Source: Buttiauxella massiliensis (lineage in GTDB: Bacteria > Pseudomonadota > Gammaproteobacteria > Enterobacterales > Enterobacteriaceae). From it: a stretch of 64,000 nucleotides of DNA. A model generated the notes under the pieces. That model worked only from the letters and a program-made list of their open reading frames with translations, did not search any database and was not told the DNA's origin. Positions 45,404-55,577 of this stretch are shown piece after piece (positions within the stretch are counted from its first letter, which is position 1; every line of letters begins with the position of its first letter). Location: positions 62,001 through 126,000 of the forward strand of contig NZ_LR722654.1 of the NCBI RefSeq assembly GCF_902500225.1, written 5' to 3'. Position numbers and translations under genes: made by a program.

Positions 45404-46846
45404 ATGTCCAGACGGCTACGTAGAACCAAAATCGTTACCACTTTAGGCCCAGCCACCGATCGCGACAATAATCTGGAAAAGATTATCGCTGCTGGCGCTA
45501 ACGTGGTGCGTATGAACTTTTCCCACGGCACCGCAGAAGATCATCAGATCCGTGCTGATAAAGTTCGTGAAATTGCCGCGAAACTGGGTCGTCATGTCGC
45601 TATTCTGGGCGATTTGCAGGGGCCAAAAATTCGTGTGTCCACGTTTAAAGAAGGCAAAGTCTTCCTTAATATTGGTGACAAATTCCTGCTTGATGCCAAC
45701 CTTGGCAAAGGCGAAGGCGACAAAGAAAAAGTCGGTATCGACTATAAAGGTCTGCCAGCTGACGTTGTAACCGGTGACATCCTGCTGCTTGATGACGGTC
45801 GCGTACAGTTAAAAGTACTCGAAGTGCAGGGCATGAAAGTGTTCACCGAAGTCACCGTGGGTGGCCCGTTGTCGAACAACAAAGGTATCAACAAGCTGGG
45901 TGGCGGCCTGTCCGCTGAAGCGCTGACCGATAAAGACAAAGCCGATATCCTGACGGCTGCGAAAATCGGCGTTGATTACCTGGCAGTTTCCTTCCCACGT
46001 TGTGGCGAAGACCTGAACTACGCTCGTCGCCTGGCGCGCGAAGCGGGTTGTGATGCGAAAATTGTCGCTAAAGTGGAACGTGCCGAAGCCGTTTGCAGTG
46101 AAGAGGCAATGGACGATGTGATTCTGGCATCAGACGTGGTGATGGTTGCCCGTGGTGACCTCGGCGTTGAAATCGGTGACCCTGAGTTGGTCGGTATTCA
46201 GAAGACCCTGATTCGTCGTGCGCGTAAGCTTAACCGTGCGGTTATTACTGCGACCCAGATGATGGAGTCGATGATTACCAACCCAATGCCAACTCGTGCT
46301 GAAGTCATGGACGTAGCGAACGCCGTGCTGGACGGTACCGATGCGGTAATGCTTTCTGCAGAAACCGCGGCAGGTCAATACCCTGCTGAAACCGTCGCGG
46401 CAATGGCGCGGGTTTGCCTGGGTGCTGAGAAAATCCCAAGCATTAACGTTTCCAAACACCGTTTGGACGTACAGTTCGACAACACAGAAGAAGCGATTGC
46501 AATGTCTGCGATGTACGCGGCAAACCACCTGAAAGGTGTTACTGCAATCATCACTATGACTGAATCAGGCCGCACCGCACTGATGACTTCTCGTATCAGC
46601 TCCGGTTTGCCAATCTTCGCTATGTCTCGCCACGAGCGCACGCTGAATCTCACCTCTTTGTACCGCGGTGTAACGCCTGTGTTCTTTGATAGCCCAAGCG
46701 ACGGTGTTGCTGCTGCAAACGATGCAGTGAATCTGCTGCGCGATAAAGGTTACCTGGTTTCTGGCGATCTGGTTATCGTCACCCAGGGCGATGTGATGAG
46801 TACCATTGGTACCACCAACACCACGCGTATTCTGTGTGTTGAGTAA
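45404..46846 (+). CDS. pykA: Pyruvate kinase II
   Basis: The 480-aa enzyme makes pyruvate and ATP from phosphoenolpyruvate and ADP. The substrate and metal motifs are visible: [13 protein letters not shown] at the start, [26 protein letters not shown] near residue 245 and the pyruvate kinase signature IITKVERAEA-like [10 protein letters not shown] near 218. It is the AMP-activated type by similarity to PykA. It lies 130 bp after hexR and has its own terminator. Confidence 0.96.
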   Translation: MSRRLRRTKIVTTLGPATDRDNNLEKIIAAGANVVRMNFSHGTAEDHQIRADKVREIAAKLGRHVAILGDLQGPKIRVSTFKEGKVFLNIGDKFLLDANLGKGEGDKEKVGIDYKGLPADVVTGDILLLDDGRVQLKVLEVQGMKVFTEVTVGGPLSNNKGINKLGGGLSAEALTDKDKADILTAAKIGVDYLAVSFPRCGEDLNYARRLAREAGCDAKIVAKVERAEAVCSEEAMDDVILASDVVMVARGDLGVEIGDPELVGIQKTLIRRARKLNRAVITATQMMESMITNPMPTRAEVMDVANAVLDGTDAVMLSAETAAGQYPAETVAAMARVCLGAEKIPSINVSKHRLDVQFDNTEEAIAMSAMYAANHLKGVTAIITMTESGRTALMTSRISSGLPIFAMSRHERTLNLTSLYRGVTPVFFDSPSDGVAAANDAVNLLRDKGYLVSGDLVIVTQGDVMSTIGTTNTTRILCVE

Positions 46847-46864
46847 TCCATCTGTATAAAAACT

Positions 46865-46888
46865 AAGGGGCCATTCGGCCCCTTTATT
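46865..46888 (+). terminator. Terminator of pykA
   Basis: AAGGGGCC, loop ATTC and GGCCCCTT form an 8-bp stem followed by a T-rich tail. It lies 18 bp after the pykA stop and between convergent pykA and lpxM, and could act both ways. Confidence 0.88.
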
Positions 46889-46900
46889 ATTTCTTATTCT

Positions 46901-47875
46901 TTATTTCTTAGGATAAAGCTCTTTGCGGCGGTAAGGTTCTGTCTCCCCTTCCTTGCGCGTTTTAAGCAATTTCAGTATCCAGGTATATTGCTCGAGATTC
47001 GGCCCTACCAAAATTTCCACTTCTTCGTTCATACGCCGGGCAATAGTGTTGTCGTCTGCATCAAGCAGGTCATCCATCGGCGGGCGAATATGAATATCCA
47101 GGCGATGCGTCTTGCTGTTATAAACCGGGAACAGCGGAACAACACGTGCACGCGATATTTTCATTAAGCGGCCAATCGCTGGTAATGTCGCTTTGTATGT
47201 CCCGAAGAAATCAACAAATTCACTGTGCTCGGCACCGTGGTCCTGATCTGGCAGATAATATCCCCAATATCCCTGACGCACAGAGCTGATAAACGGCTTA
47301 ATCCCGTCGTTACGCGCATGCAATCGACCACCAAAACGGCGACGCACGGTATTCCACATGTAATCAAATAGCGGGTTGCCCTGATTGTGGAACATCGCCG
47401 CCATTTTCTGCCCTTGAGACGCCAGTAGCATCGCAGGGATATCCACAGCCCAGCCGTGCGGTACGAGGAAGATGACATTTTCTTCGCGTTGCTTTAGCTC
47501 GTCGATAATCTCTTTACCGTGCCAGTCAACGCGCTGCATGACTTTTTGCGGATCTTTAATCGCAAGCTCCGCCATCATCACCATCGCCTGAGGGGCGGTG
47601 GCAAACATTTCATCAATAATAGCTTCGCGGTCAGATTCCGGCATATCGGGGAAGCAATACAGCAGGTTTATTTGTGCACGACGGCGCGCACTTTTACCCA
47701 GGCGCCCGGCAATACGCCCTACTTTGCCCAAAAGCGGATCCCGTAATGACGGAGGTAACATTGCAAGCCCTGCGAAAGCGCCAACGCCTAACCAGGCGCC
47801 CCAAAATTTCGGGTGCAAGAAGGCCTTTTGAAATTCAGGAATGAACTCACTGTGACTTTTTTTTGCTTTTTCCAT
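46901..47875 (-). CDS. lpxM: Lipid A myristoyltransferase
   Basis: The 324-aa late acyltransferase adds the last secondary acyl chain to Kdo2-lipid A. The catalytic HX4D motif is HGWAVD near residue 140. An N-terminal membrane anchor is at about 30-45 ([16 protein letters not shown]). It is monocistronic and leftward, with a 123-bp gap to mepM. Confidence 0.95.
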   Translation of the reverse strand: MEKAKKSHSEFIPEFQKAFLHPKFWGAWLGVGAFAGLAMLPPSLRDPLLGKVGRIAGRLGKSARRRAQINLLYCFPDMPESDREAIIDEMFATAPQAMVMMAELAIKDPQKVMQRVDWHGKEIIDELKQREENVIFLVPHGWAVDIPAMLLASQGQKMAAMFHNQGNPLFDYMWNTVRRRFGGRLHARNDGIKPFISSVRQGYWGYYLPDQDHGAEHSEFVDFFGTYKATLPAIGRLMKISRARVVPLFPVYNSKTHRLDIHIRPPMDDLLDADDNTIARRMNEEVEILVGPNLEQYTWILKLLKTRKEGETEPYRRKELYPKK

Positions 47876-47954
47876 GCATATTCTCAGTACAGCATCAAAT
47901 CATTGATGACATGAATTTGTAAGTATCTTAGCGGGCTAATGCCCATCAGACAAA

Positions 47955-47987
47955 GAAAAAGCCGGCAACAAAGTACCGGCCTTTTTC
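47955..47987 (-). terminator. Terminator of mepM
   Basis: GCCGG and CCGGC enclose a 10-base loop, with A and T runs on the two sides (GAAAAA and CTTTTTC), so it can work in either direction. It follows the mepM stop by 12 bp. Confidence 0.82.
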
Positions 47988-47998
47988 ATAACGATGGA

Positions 47999-49321
47999 TT
48001 AATTGAAGCTAAGTTGCGGTGTGACTTCACGAACTTGTGCCAGATAATCGTTACGATCCGAGCCTGTCAGCCCTTCGGTACGAGGCAATTTCGCAGTTAA
48101 TGGGTTTACCGCCTGCTGATTAACCCACACTTCATAATGCAAATGCGGCCCCGTAGAACGCCCGGTATTACCGGAGAGTGCGATACGGTCCCCACGTTTC
48201 ACTTTCTGCCCAGGCTGAACCAACAGCTTTTTCAGGTGCATATAACGAGTGGTATATGTACGACCATGACGGATAGCGACAAAGTAACCTGCCGCACCAC
48301 TGCGTTTGGCCATAACAACTTCACCATCACCGACCGCCAGCACCGGAGTACCTTGTGGCATCGCAAAATCGACACCTTTGTGCGGGGCCACACGCCCGGT
48401 TACCGGGTTGAGACGGCGCGGGTTAAAGTTTGACGAGATACGGAACTGTTTTGCAGTTGGGAAGCGCATAAAGCCTTTCGCAAGCCCGGAACCACTACGA
48501 TCGTAGAATTTGCCGTCTTCCGCACGAATGGCGTAGTAGTCTTTACCACTGCTGCGCAGGCGCACGCCCACCAATTGGCTTTGTTCACGTTTGCCATCGA
48601 GCATTTCGCGTGACATCAGCACAGAAAACTCATCGCCTTTCTTCAGTTTGCGGAAATCCATCTGCCACTGCATGGCTTTGATAACCGAGCTGATCTCAGC
48701 ACTTGTCAATCCAGCATCTTTCGCACTACTCACAAAACTATTGCCAACCGTGCCTTTCAGCACATTGTTAACCCATTCGCCTTGCTGCATTTCGCTGCTG
48801 AGTTTGAAAGTACTGCCTGAACGGTCGTATGTGCGCGTTTCGCGGCGTGACATTTCCCATGTCAGGCGCTGCAGTTCGCCATCGTCGTTTAACGTCCAGG
48901 AGATCTGTTGACCGATTTTCAGGTTACGCAGGTCTTTATCTACCGTCGCAAGTTGGCTGATATCGCCCATGTCGATGCCATACTGATTCAGGATGCTACC
49001 GAGCGTATCCCCTGTCGACACGACATATTCATGAACACCCGTTTCACCGGCAGTTTTGTCGTCCAGTTCATCCTGCGGAATTGTGTCGTCTTCTGCGTCC
49101 GGAGACTGATCTAACGGTTCACTGGCTTCAGGGAGTAACGAACGAATTTCGTTTTTCTCAAGCTCAATGGTTTTAATGACGGGGCTGGCTTCAGGATGAT
49201 AGACGTACGGTCGCCAGACAGCGACCGCAAGTGTAAGAACTGTAAGAGACCCCAGCATAACGCGGTGGGGCCGGGACAAATTGTCGAATGCCAGGGCGAC
49301 AGAGCGGGCTATCTGTTGCAC
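47999..49321 (-). CDS. mepM: Murein DD-endopeptidase MepM
   Basis: The 440-aa enzyme cuts D-Ala-mDAP cross-links during wall growth. An N-terminal membrane anchor lies near residues 21-36 (VMLGSLTVLTLAVAVW). A LysM domain (YVVSTGDTLGSILNQYGIDM) is near residue 98, and the M23 peptidase domain has PHKGVDFAMPQGTPV near 316 and the metal/catalytic GPHLHYEVWV near 394. It lies next to znuA as in E. coli. Confidence 0.95.
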   Translation of the reverse strand: MQQIARSVALAFDNLSRPHRVMLGSLTVLTLAVAVWRPYVYHPEASPVIKTIELEKNEIRSLLPEASEPLDQSPDAEDDTIPQDELDDKTAGETGVHEYVVSTGDTLGSILNQYGIDMGDISQLATVDKDLRNLKIGQQISWTLNDDGELQRLTWEMSRRETRTYDRSGSTFKLSSEMQQGEWVNNVLKGTVGNSFVSSAKDAGLTSAEISSVIKAMQWQMDFRKLKKGDEFSVLMSREMLDGKREQSQLVGVRLRSSGKDYYAIRAEDGKFYDRSGSGLAKGFMRFPTAKQFRISSNFNPRRLNPVTGRVAPHKGVDFAMPQGTPVLAVGDGEVVMAKRSGAAGYFVAIRHGRTYTTRYMHLKKLLVQPGQKVKRGDRIALSGNTGRSTGPHLHYEVWVNQQAVNPLTAKLPRTEGLTGSDRNDYLAQVREVTPQLSFN

Positions 49322-49336
49322 GTATTCACTTCCTCA

Positions 49337-50281
49337 TTAATCTCCTTTCAGGCAGCTCGCATATTGGTTCGCAAGCCCGCTCAAAAACTGCATATAGCTG
49401 TCTTTGCCGAGCTTAACCTCAATCCCCAGTGGATCCAGCGTTCCGCTTCGAACGTTAGTGCCACGGGCAACGGCATTAATAACTGCTGGCCTGAACTGCG
49501 GTTCAGCAAAAACGCACACGGCTTTTTGCTCAACCAACTGTGTTCTGATGTCATGTAAACGCTGCGCACCGGGTTGGATTTCTGGGTTAACGGTAAAATG
49601 GCCAAGTGGCGTTAGACCGTAATGTTTTTCAAAGTAGCCGTAAGCGTCGTGAAAAACGAAATACCCTTTTCCTTTGAGCGGTGCGAGCACGCTACCAACT
49701 TGCTTATCGATGTTGGCTAATCCTAACTCGAAAGTTTGCAAGTTGGCGTCAAGTTTGGCTCTATTTTGGGGCATAAGTTCCACTAATTTATCGTGGATTG
49801 CAACCGCTGACAGGCGCGCTACCTCTGGCGAAAGCCAGATATGCATGTTGTATTCACCATGATGGTGATCTTCGTCACTATTTTCGGCTGAATGGTCATG
49901 TCCTTCGTGACCATGTTCGTCATCGTCATCACCCTTCATCAGCAACGGTTTCACGCCAGGTAAAGCTGCAAGTTGCACTTGTTTTTGTTCAGCTAATTGC
50001 TTAACCGACTTCTGCATGAAGGCTTCCATTTCAGGGCCAACCCACACCACTAAGTCCGCGCTTTGTAAGCGTTTTACATCAGATGGACGAAGTGCATAAT
50101 CATGCTCAGAAGCGCCATCTGGCAGCAAAACTTCGGTCGGTGTCACGCCATCAGCGATCGCTGCGGCGATAAAACCTAAGGGTTTGATTGAAGCTACTAC
50201 AGCCGCCTGCGCTGGGGCGGCTGCGGCACCCAAAAAGGCAGTTGTTAAAGCTGCGCAAAGAAATGAGTTTTTATGTAACAT
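49337..50281 (-). CDS. znuA: Periplasmic zinc-binding protein ZnuA
   Basis: The 314-aa cluster A-I solute-binding protein delivers Zn2+ to ZnuBC. A signal peptide of about 25 residues ends AAPAQA. A His/Asp-rich loop ([18 protein letters not shown] and [12 protein letters not shown]) lies near residues 120-150 and helps gather zinc. The site residues include the His in GASEHDY and in [14 protein letters not shown] 50281 is preferred; ATG 50293 is close to the Zur box. It is divergent from znuCB. Confidence 0.95.
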   Translation of the reverse strand: MLHKNSFLCAALTTAFLGAAAAPAQAAVVASIKPLGFIAAAIADGVTPTEVLLPDGASEHDYALRPSDVKRLQSADLVVWVGPEMEAFMQKSVKQLAEQKQVQLAALPGVKPLLMKGDDDDEHGHEGHDHSAENSDEDHHHGEYNMHIWLSPEVARLSAVAIHDKLVELMPQNRAKLDANLQTFELGLANIDKQVGSVLAPLKGKGYFVFHDAYGYFEKHYGLTPLGHFTVNPEIQPGAQRLHDIRTQLVEQKAVCVFAEPQFRPAVINAVARGTNVRSGTLDPLGIEVKLGKDSYMQFLSGLANQYASCLKGD

Positions 50282-50310
50282 AATGCGATTTTTCATCGTT
50301 AAGAATGTGA

Positions 50311-50331
50311 GATGTGTGATATTATAACATC
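50311..50331. promoter_or_regulatory. Zur operator between znuA and znuCB
   Basis: GATGTGTGATATTATAACATC fits the Zur palindrome GAAATGTTATANTATAACATTTC in its core. It is centred in the 79-bp gap between divergent znuA and znuC, so zinc-bound Zur can repress both. Confidence 0.85.
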
Positions 50332-50360
50332 CGCTAACTTCTGCAACCCCTGAAATTGTC

Positions 50361-51116
50361 ATGACAAATCTGGTATCACTGGAAAATATCTCTGTTTCTT
50401 TCGGACAACGCCGCGTGCTGTCTGATATTTCACTCGATCTCAAACCGGGCCGCATTTTGACGCTGCTTGGGCCAAATGGTGCAGGGAAATCAACGCTGGT
50501 GCGTGTGGTGTTGGGTCTGGTAGCACCTGATGAAGGCGTTATCAAGCGTGACCGCGACCTGCGCATCGGCTACGTACCGCAAAAACTCCATCTCGACGCC
50601 ACTCTGCCATTAACCGTCAGCCGCTTTATGCGCCTGCGTCCAGGTGTGAAAAAGGCCGATATTTTGCCTGCGCTAAAACGCGTACAGGCCGCCCATCTGA
50701 TTGAAGCGCCAATGCAAAAGCTTTCTGGCGGTGAGAATCAACGCGTTCTGCTGGCGCGTGCTTTGTTAAATCAGCCGCAATTATTGGTGCTTGATGAACC
50801 AACACAAGGCGTGGATGTTAACGGGCAACTTGCGCTTTATAACCTGATTGACCAGTTGCGCCACGAGCTCGATTGCGCGGTGATGATGGTTTCCCACGAC
50901 CTGCATTTGGTGATGGCGAAAACCGATGATGTGCTATGCCTGAATCACCATATTTGCTGTTCAGGTACGCCCGAAGTGGTGTCGATGCATCCGGAATTTA
51001 TTTCGATGTTTGGCGCACGGGGTGCCGAGCAGTTAGGCATTTATCGCCACCATCATAACCACCGTCACGATCTTACCGGACGTATCGTTCTGCGCAGAGG
51101 GAATGGCCAGTCATGA
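50361..51116 (+). CDS. znuC: Zinc ABC transporter ATPase ZnuC
   Basis: The 251-aa ATPase powers zinc uptake. Walker A is GPNGAGKST (near residue 37), the ABC signature [15 protein letters not shown] (near 129) and Walker [13 protein letters not shown] (near 150). A His-rich stretch near the C terminus ([10 protein letters not shown]) is a common feature of ZnuC. It overlaps znuB by 4 bp. Confidence 0.96.
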   Translation: MTNLVSLENISVSFGQRRVLSDISLDLKPGRILTLLGPNGAGKSTLVRVVLGLVAPDEGVIKRDRDLRIGYVPQKLHLDATLPLTVSRFMRLRPGVKKADILPALKRVQAAHLIEAPMQKLSGGENQRVLLARALLNQPQLLVLDEPTQGVDVNGQLALYNLIDQLRHELDCAVMMVSHDLHLVMAKTDDVLCLNHHICCSGTPEVVSMHPEFISMFGARGAEQLGIYRHHHNHRHDLTGRIVLRRGNGQS

Positions 51117-51898
51117 TTGAATTGTTGTTACCCGGCTGGCTTGCCGGGATTTTGCTGGCGTGTGCTGCTGGCCCGCTCGGCTCTTTTGTTGTCTGGCGCA
51201 GGATGTCCTATTTTGGCGACACACTCGCTCACGCATCTTTGTTAGGCGTTGCTTTCGGCTTACTGCTCAATGTAAACCCATTTTATGCGGTGATTGCGGT
51301 AACGTTAATGCTGGCGTTAGGTCTGGTCTGGCTCGAAAAACGCCCGCATCTGGCGTTAGACACCTTGCTCGGGATTATGGCTCACAGCGCGTTGTCACTG
51401 GGTCTGGTCGTGGTCAGTTTAATGTCTAACGTGCGCGTCGATTTGATGGCGTATCTGTTTGGCGATCTGCTATCGGTCACCATGCCGGATATTATCTCTA
51501 TTGCATTGGGTGTTGCGGTGGTTGTTGGCGTGCTGCTTTGGCAATGGCGCAATCTGTTGTCGATGACTATCAGCCCGGACCTGGCTCATGTTGACGGGGT
51601 CAACCTGCAACGCGTGAAAATGCTGTTGATGCTGGTGACGGCGCTGACCATAGGTGTGGCGATGAAATTTGTCGGCGCATTGATCATCACTTCCCTGCTG
51701 ATTATTCCTGCAGCAACGGCGCGTCGTTTTGCGCGGACGCCTGAGCAAATGGCGGGTTTTGCGGTGATTATCGGAATGCTTTCAGTCACAGGCGGGCTGA
51801 CGTTCTCAGCGTTTTATGACACACCAGCCGGGCCGTCGGTGGTGTTGAGTTCGGCGGTATTGTTTGTATTGAGTATGGCGAAGAAGCAAGCGGCTTAA
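51113..51898 (+). CDS. znuB: Zinc ABC transporter permease ZnuB
   Basis: The 261-aa ABC-3 family permease has about eight hydrophobic helices and starts [20 protein letters not shown]. The conserved [16 protein letters not shown] near residue 35 is typical for metal-ion permeases. It is coupled to znuC by ATGA and completes the ZnuABC importer. Confidence 0.96.
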   Translation: MIELLLPGWLAGILLACAAGPLGSFVVWRRMSYFGDTLAHASLLGVAFGLLLNVNPFYAVIAVTLMLALGLVWLEKRPHLALDTLLGIMAHSALSLGLVVVSLMSNVRVDLMAYLFGDLLSVTMPDIISIALGVAVVVGVLLWQWRNLLSMTISPDLAHVDGVNLQRVKMLLMLVTALTIGVAMKFVGALIITSLLIIPAATARRFARTPEQMAGFAVIIGMLSVTGGLTFSAFYDTPAGPSVVLSSAVLFVLSMAKKQAA

Positions 51899-51903
51899 AT
51901 TGT

Positions 51904-51970
51904 GTTGGATGGCGCTTGCGCTTATCCAACCTACAAAACCGTAGGGCGGATAAGTGCAACGTCATCCGCC
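51904..51970. repeat. BIME-like pair of REP hairpins after znuB
   Basis: Two palindromic units, GTTGGAT...ATCCAAC (51904-51930) and GGCGGAT...ATCCGCC (51945-51970), are joined by a small dyad CCTAC/GTAGG. This layout is that of a BIME of REP elements. It separates convergent znuB and ruvB and may protect or end both mRNAs. Confidence 0.75.
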
Positions 51971-51977
51971 ATTTTAC

Positions 51978-52985
51978 TTAAACTACCGGCGGTATAATTC
52001 CAAAGTGAGTCCAGGCTCTTGGCGTTGCCATTCGCCCACGCGGAGTACGTTGCAGGAAGCCCTGCTGAATCAAGAACGGTTCCAGCACATCTTCGATGGT
52101 TTCACGTTCTTCGCCAATCGCTGCTGCCAGGTTATCCAATCCAACCGGGCCGCCCATGAATTTATCTATCACCGCCAGCAATAACTTGCGGTCCATATAG
52201 TCAAAACCTTCGGTATCGACATTCAGCATATCCAGCGCTTGCGAGGCGATTTCGGCACTGATGGTGCCATCGTGGCGCACTTCGGCAAAATCGCGCACCC
52301 GACGTAATAAACGGTTGGCAATACGCGGTGTACCACGCGCTCGCTTCGCCACTTCAAAAGCACCCTCTTCGCTCATCTCCAGCCCTAAAACTGTCGCGCT
52401 GCGACCAACGATGTGCTGCAAATCGGAAACGCCGTAAAACTCCAGGCGCTGCACAATACCGAAACGGTCACGCAGTGGCGAAGTTAACGAACCCGCGCGC
52501 GTGGTCGCGCCAATCAGGGTAAACGGCGGCAAATCGATTTTGATGGAACGCGCTGCCGGGCCTTCGCCAATCATGATATCGAGCTGATAATCTTCCATTG
52601 CCGGGTAAAGCACTTCTTCGACAACTGGCGATAAACGGTGGATTTCATCGATAAATAAAACGTCATGAGGTTCGAGGTTGGTCAGCATTGCCGCCAAATC
52701 CCCTGCCTTTTCCAGCACCGGGCCGGAAGTGGTGCGCAAATTCACACCCATTTCGTTGGCGACAATATTCGCCAGCGTGGTTTTACCCAACCCTGGCGGG
52801 CCGAAAATTAACAGATGATCGAGCGCATCCCCACGCAGTTTTGCCGCCTGGATGAAAATCTCCATTTGCGATGTAACCTGCGGCTGGCCGACGTAATCCG
52901 CCAAAAAACGCGGGCGAATCGCGCGGTCAATTAACTCATCAGGGGTGATGGTGTCTGGCGATACCAGACGGTCTGCTTCAATCAT
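51978..52985 (-). CDS. ruvB: Holliday junction helicase RuvB
   Basis: The 335-aa AAA+ motor drives branch migration with RuvA. Walker A is [10 protein letters not shown] (near residue 61) and Walker [12 protein letters not shown] (near 108); the C-terminal winged helix ends in [11 protein letters not shown]. It lies 21 bp after ruvA in the LexA-controlled ruvAB operon. Confidence 0.96.
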   Translation of the reverse strand: MIEADRLVSPDTITPDELIDRAIRPRFLADYVGQPQVTSQMEIFIQAAKLRGDALDHLLIFGPPGLGKTTLANIVANEMGVNLRTTSGPVLEKAGDLAAMLTNLEPHDVLFIDEIHRLSPVVEEVLYPAMEDYQLDIMIGEGPAARSIKIDLPPFTLIGATTRAGSLTSPLRDRFGIVQRLEFYGVSDLQHIVGRSATVLGLEMSEEGAFEVAKRARGTPRIANRLLRRVRDFAEVRHDGTISAEIASQALDMLNVDTEGFDYMDRKLLLAVIDKFMGGPVGLDNLAAAIGEERETIEDVLEPFLIQQGFLQRTPRGRMATPRAWTHFGIIPPVV

Positions 52986-53006
52986 CCTTCATCTACCTCA
53001 GGGGCT

Positions 53007-53618
53007 TCAAAGTGCTGCGCGTAATGCTTCACGGATCAGGGTTTCACAATCGGCACCGGCTTTGCCGACTTTACTGATCATGCGACTGGCTTCTTGTGGT
53101 TTATAGCCCAGCGATACCAGCGCCGCAACGGCTTCCTGCTCGGCGTCGTCTGTCACGCCGCTTTCCGGCGCAGTTAGCACCAAATCGGATGCCGGAGTAA
53201 ACAGGTCGCCATGCATGCCTTTGAAGCGGTCTTTCATTTCAACAATCAAACGCTCGGCGGTCTTTTTACCCACGCCCGGCAGCTTAACTAATGAACCAAT
53301 TTCTTCACGCTCAACGGCATTCACAAACTGTTGTGCCGACATACCAGAAAGAATCGCCAGCGCCAGTTTCGGGCCAACACCATTCACTTTGATAAGCTCG
53401 CGGAAGAGCGTGCGTTCTTGTTTGTTATTGAAACCGTAGAGCAATTGCGCGTCTTCACGCACCACAAACTGGGTAAATACCACAGCTTCTTTACCGATTT
53501 CCGGCAATTCATAGAAGCACGTCATGGGCATGTGAACTTCGTATCCAACGCCGCCGACTTCCATCAATACCAGCGGTGGCTGTTTTTCCAGGATGATGCC
53601 TCTGAGTCTTCCAATCAC
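53007..53618 (-). CDS. ruvA: Holliday junction binding protein RuvA
   Basis: The 203-aa tetrameric protein binds four-way junctions and loads RuvB. An N-terminal OB fold ([20 protein letters not shown]) is followed by two helix-hairpin-helix motifs ([16 protein letters not shown] and [16 protein letters not shown]) and a C-terminal RuvB-binding domain. It is the first gene of the operon after a LexA box at 53668-53687. Confidence 0.96.
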   Translation of the reverse strand: MIGRLRGIILEKQPPLVLMEVGGVGYEVHMPMTCFYELPEIGKEAVVFTQFVVREDAQLLYGFNNKQERTLFRELIKVNGVGPKLALAILSGMSAQQFVNAVEREEIGSLVKLPGVGKKTAERLIVEMKDRFKGMHGDLFTPASDLVLTAPESGVTDDAEQEAVAALVSLGYKPQEASRMISKVGKAGADCETLIREALRAAL

Positions 53619-53667
53619 ACTGCTTCCCCTACGGTTGCGTAAAAAATTTTGCCTATCATATAAAAAA

Positions 53668-53687
53668 GGCTGGATAGATATCCAGCC
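53668..53687. promoter_or_regulatory. LexA box of ruvAB, doubling as ruvC terminator stem
   Basis: The palindrome GGCTGGATAGATATCCAGCC has the CTGG-N8-CCAG form of the E. coli ruvAB SOS box. On the minus strand it is followed by six T residues, so as RNA it can also form the terminator hairpin of ruvC, whose stop is just before it. Confidence 0.85.
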
Positions 53688-53691
53688 CTAT

Positions 53692-54216
53692 TTATTTTAA
53701 ACGTCCTCGAGACAAATTAAGCCGTGTATCGCTCATCTGCATCGAGTTCTGCGTCACGTGGCAATGCGTGATGGCAATCGCCAGCGCATCTGCCGCATCC
53801 GCTTGCGGATTCGCAGATAGTTTCAGCAAGGTCCGCACCATATGCTGCACCTGGCTTTTTTCAGCACTACCAATGCCAACGACCGTCTGCTTAACCTGGC
53901 GAGCCGCATACTCAAACACGGGCAAATCATGGTTCACCGCCGCGACTATCGCAGCACCACGAGCCTGGCCGAGTTTCAGTGCGGAATCCGCGTTCTTCGC
54001 CATAAATACCGATTCGATGGCGAAATATTCAGGTTGGAACTGGGTAATAATTTCGCTCACCCCCGCGTAGATAAGCTTCAAACGCGAGGGTAAGTCGGTC
54101 ACCTGAGTACGAATACAGCCGCTGCCCAGATAGGTAAGCTGCCGACCGGTCTGGCGAATAACGCCGTAACCGGTAACGCGTGACCCCGGATCGATGCCGA
54201 GAATAATCGCCATCAC
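53692..54216 (-). CDS. ruvC: Holliday junction resolvase RuvC
   Basis: The 174-aa endonuclease cuts Holliday junctions symmetrically. Catalytic acidic residues lie in [15 protein letters not shown] (Asp near 8), the Glu in [11 protein letters not shown] (near 67) and the Asp pair in [13 protein letters not shown] (near 139-142). The initiator ATG 54216 could be one codon later (MAIILG). yebB, which separates ruvA and ruvC in E. coli, is absent. Confidence 0.95.
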   Translation of the reverse strand: MMAIILGIDPGSRVTGYGVIRQTGRQLTYLGSGCIRTQVTDLPSRLKLIYAGVSEIITQFQPEYFAIESVFMAKNADSALKLGQARGAAIVAAVNHDLPVFEYAARQVKQTVVGIGSAEKSQVQHMVRTLLKLSANPQADAADALAIAITHCHVTQNSMQMSDTRLNLSRGRLK

Positions 54217-54235
54217 GCGTCTCCCTGGAAGGAAA

Positions 54236-54361
54236 ATACCCTATAGATTTCAAGTCGCAGGAAGGCGGCTGCGCAGCAAATCCCCAAGAGCGTAGTCATG
54301 CTACGTGATTGGGGTGAGTGAGCAAAGCCAACGCATCTGCGAATTGAAAGATGACGGGTAT
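54236..54361 (+). repeat. ERIC element 3 (between yebC and ruvC)
   Basis: This 126-bp element has ends ATACCC.../...GGGTAT and a diverged ERIC core (CGTGATTGGGGTGAGTG). It starts 20 bp upstream of ruvC and ends 2 bp before the yebC stop, so it is part of any yebC-ruvC transcript. Confidence 0.9.
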
Positions 54362-54363
54362 CA

Positions 54364-55107
54364 TTACAGCGTTGCCGCAACCTCGTCAGAGATCTCACCG
54401 TTGTGATAAACCTCTTGCACGTCATCGCAGTCTTCCAACATGTCGATAAGACGCATCAATTTCGGTGCAGTTTCTGCGTCCATATCGGCTTTGGTGGAAG
54501 GAATCATGGAGATTTCTGCTTCGTCTGCTTTAAGCCCTGCGGCTTCCAGCGCGTCACGTACTGCACCCATTTCTTCCCAGGCAGTGAACACGTCGATTGC
54601 GCCGTCGTCATATGCAACAACGTCTTCAGCACCCGCTTCAAGAGCGGCTTCCATCACGGTGTCTTCATCTTTGCCTGGGGCATAAGAGATAACGCCTTTT
54701 TTGGTGAACAGATAAGCTACTGAACCGTCAGTTCCCAAGTTACCGCCACATTTATTGAACGCATGACGTACTTCAGCCACGGTACGGTTACGGTTGTCGC
54801 TCAGGCATTCCACCATGACTGCTGAACCACCAGGACCGTAACCTTCATAAATGATGGTTTCCATGTTGGTGTCTTCGTCGCCACCCACACCACGTGCGAT
54901 TGCACGGTTTAAGGTGTCACGCGTCATGTTGTTGGATAACGCTTTATCAATCGCTGCACGCAGACGCGGGTTAGAACCCGGATCACCACCGCCAAGACGG
55001 GCTGCAGTTACCAGCTCACGGATAATTTTGGTGAAAATTTTACCGCGTTTGGAATCCTGCGCAGCTTTGCGGTGCTTTGTGTTGGCCCACTTACTATGAC
55101 CTGCCAT
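54364..55107 (-). CDS. yebC: YebC/TACO1-family translation-associated protein
   Basis: The 247-aa protein starts [20 protein letters not shown], the YebC hallmark. Family members help ribosomes translate proline-rich stretches and were earlier annotated as regulators. ATG 55107 matches E. coli. It is followed leftward by an ERIC and ruvC, a gene order shared with many bacteria. Confidence 0.95.
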   Translation of the reverse strand: MAGHSKWANTKHRKAAQDSKRGKIFTKIIRELVTAARLGGGDPGSNPRLRAAIDKALSNNMTRDTLNRAIARGVGGDEDTNMETIIYEGYGPGGSAVMVECLSDNRNRTVAEVRHAFNKCGGNLGTDGSVAYLFTKKGVISYAPGKDEDTVMEAALEAGAEDVVAYDDGAIDVFTAWEEMGAVRDALEAAGLKADEAEISMIPSTKADMDAETAPKLMRLIDMLEDCDDVQEVYHNGEISDEVAATL

Positions 55108-55126
55108 AAAAATATCTCCAAAATAG

Positions 55127-55576
55127 CTACCTGACGGCAGCATTAATTACAAACTCTTCAATCGCTTCCCGGTTGCTCCACGACTTGGTCATAGCAGCCG
55201 CAGCTTGTGCGTCGGTCCACTCCCAGGCCAGATGTTCCGAGATGGTAATCAGCCGTTCGTTTGGCAGCGCAAGACAGAACCAATATTCCGTGTTGCGCGT
55301 AATTCCCGGGGCATAGCGATGACGCAAATGTGTAAAAATCTCGAACTCCACACAGCGTTGGCAGTCAATCAAGGTCAGTTGCTCTGAGACAACATCGATA
55401 TCGACCTCTTCCTTTACTTCACGCTGTGCGGCATACAGCGCGGTTTCACCCTCTTCTATGCTGCCGGTAACCGACTGCCAGAATTCAGGATCATCGCGCC
55501 GCTGTAACATGAGCACCCGTCCGGTGTCCTTAGCGAAAATCACAATCAGTACCGAGACGGGACGCTTAAAGGCCAT
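55127..55576 (-). CDS. nudB: Dihydroneopterin triphosphate pyrophosphatase
   Basis: The 149-aa Nudix hydrolase removes pyrophosphate from dihydroneopterin triphosphate in folate synthesis. The Nudix box is visible as GSIEEGET followed by REVKEEVDI near residues 42-62. It starts 1 bp after the aspS stop and lies before yebC in one leftward operon. Confidence 0.93.
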   Translation of the reverse strand: MAFKRPVSVLIVIFAKDTGRVLMLQRRDDPEFWQSVTGSIEEGETALYAAQREVKEEVDIDVVSEQLTLIDCQRCVEFEIFTHLRHRYAPGITRNTEYWFCLALPNERLITISEHLAWEWTDAQAAAAMTKSWSNREAIEEFVINAAVR

Positions 55577-55577
55577 A

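Noticed and set aside
48137..49558. Plus-strand frames opposite mepM and znuA
   Set aside because: They are antisense shadows of well-supported genes.
50282..50566. N-terminal extension of znuA to 50566
   Set aside because: It would run through the Zur operator and into the divergent znuC gene; the signal peptide begins at 50281 or 50293.
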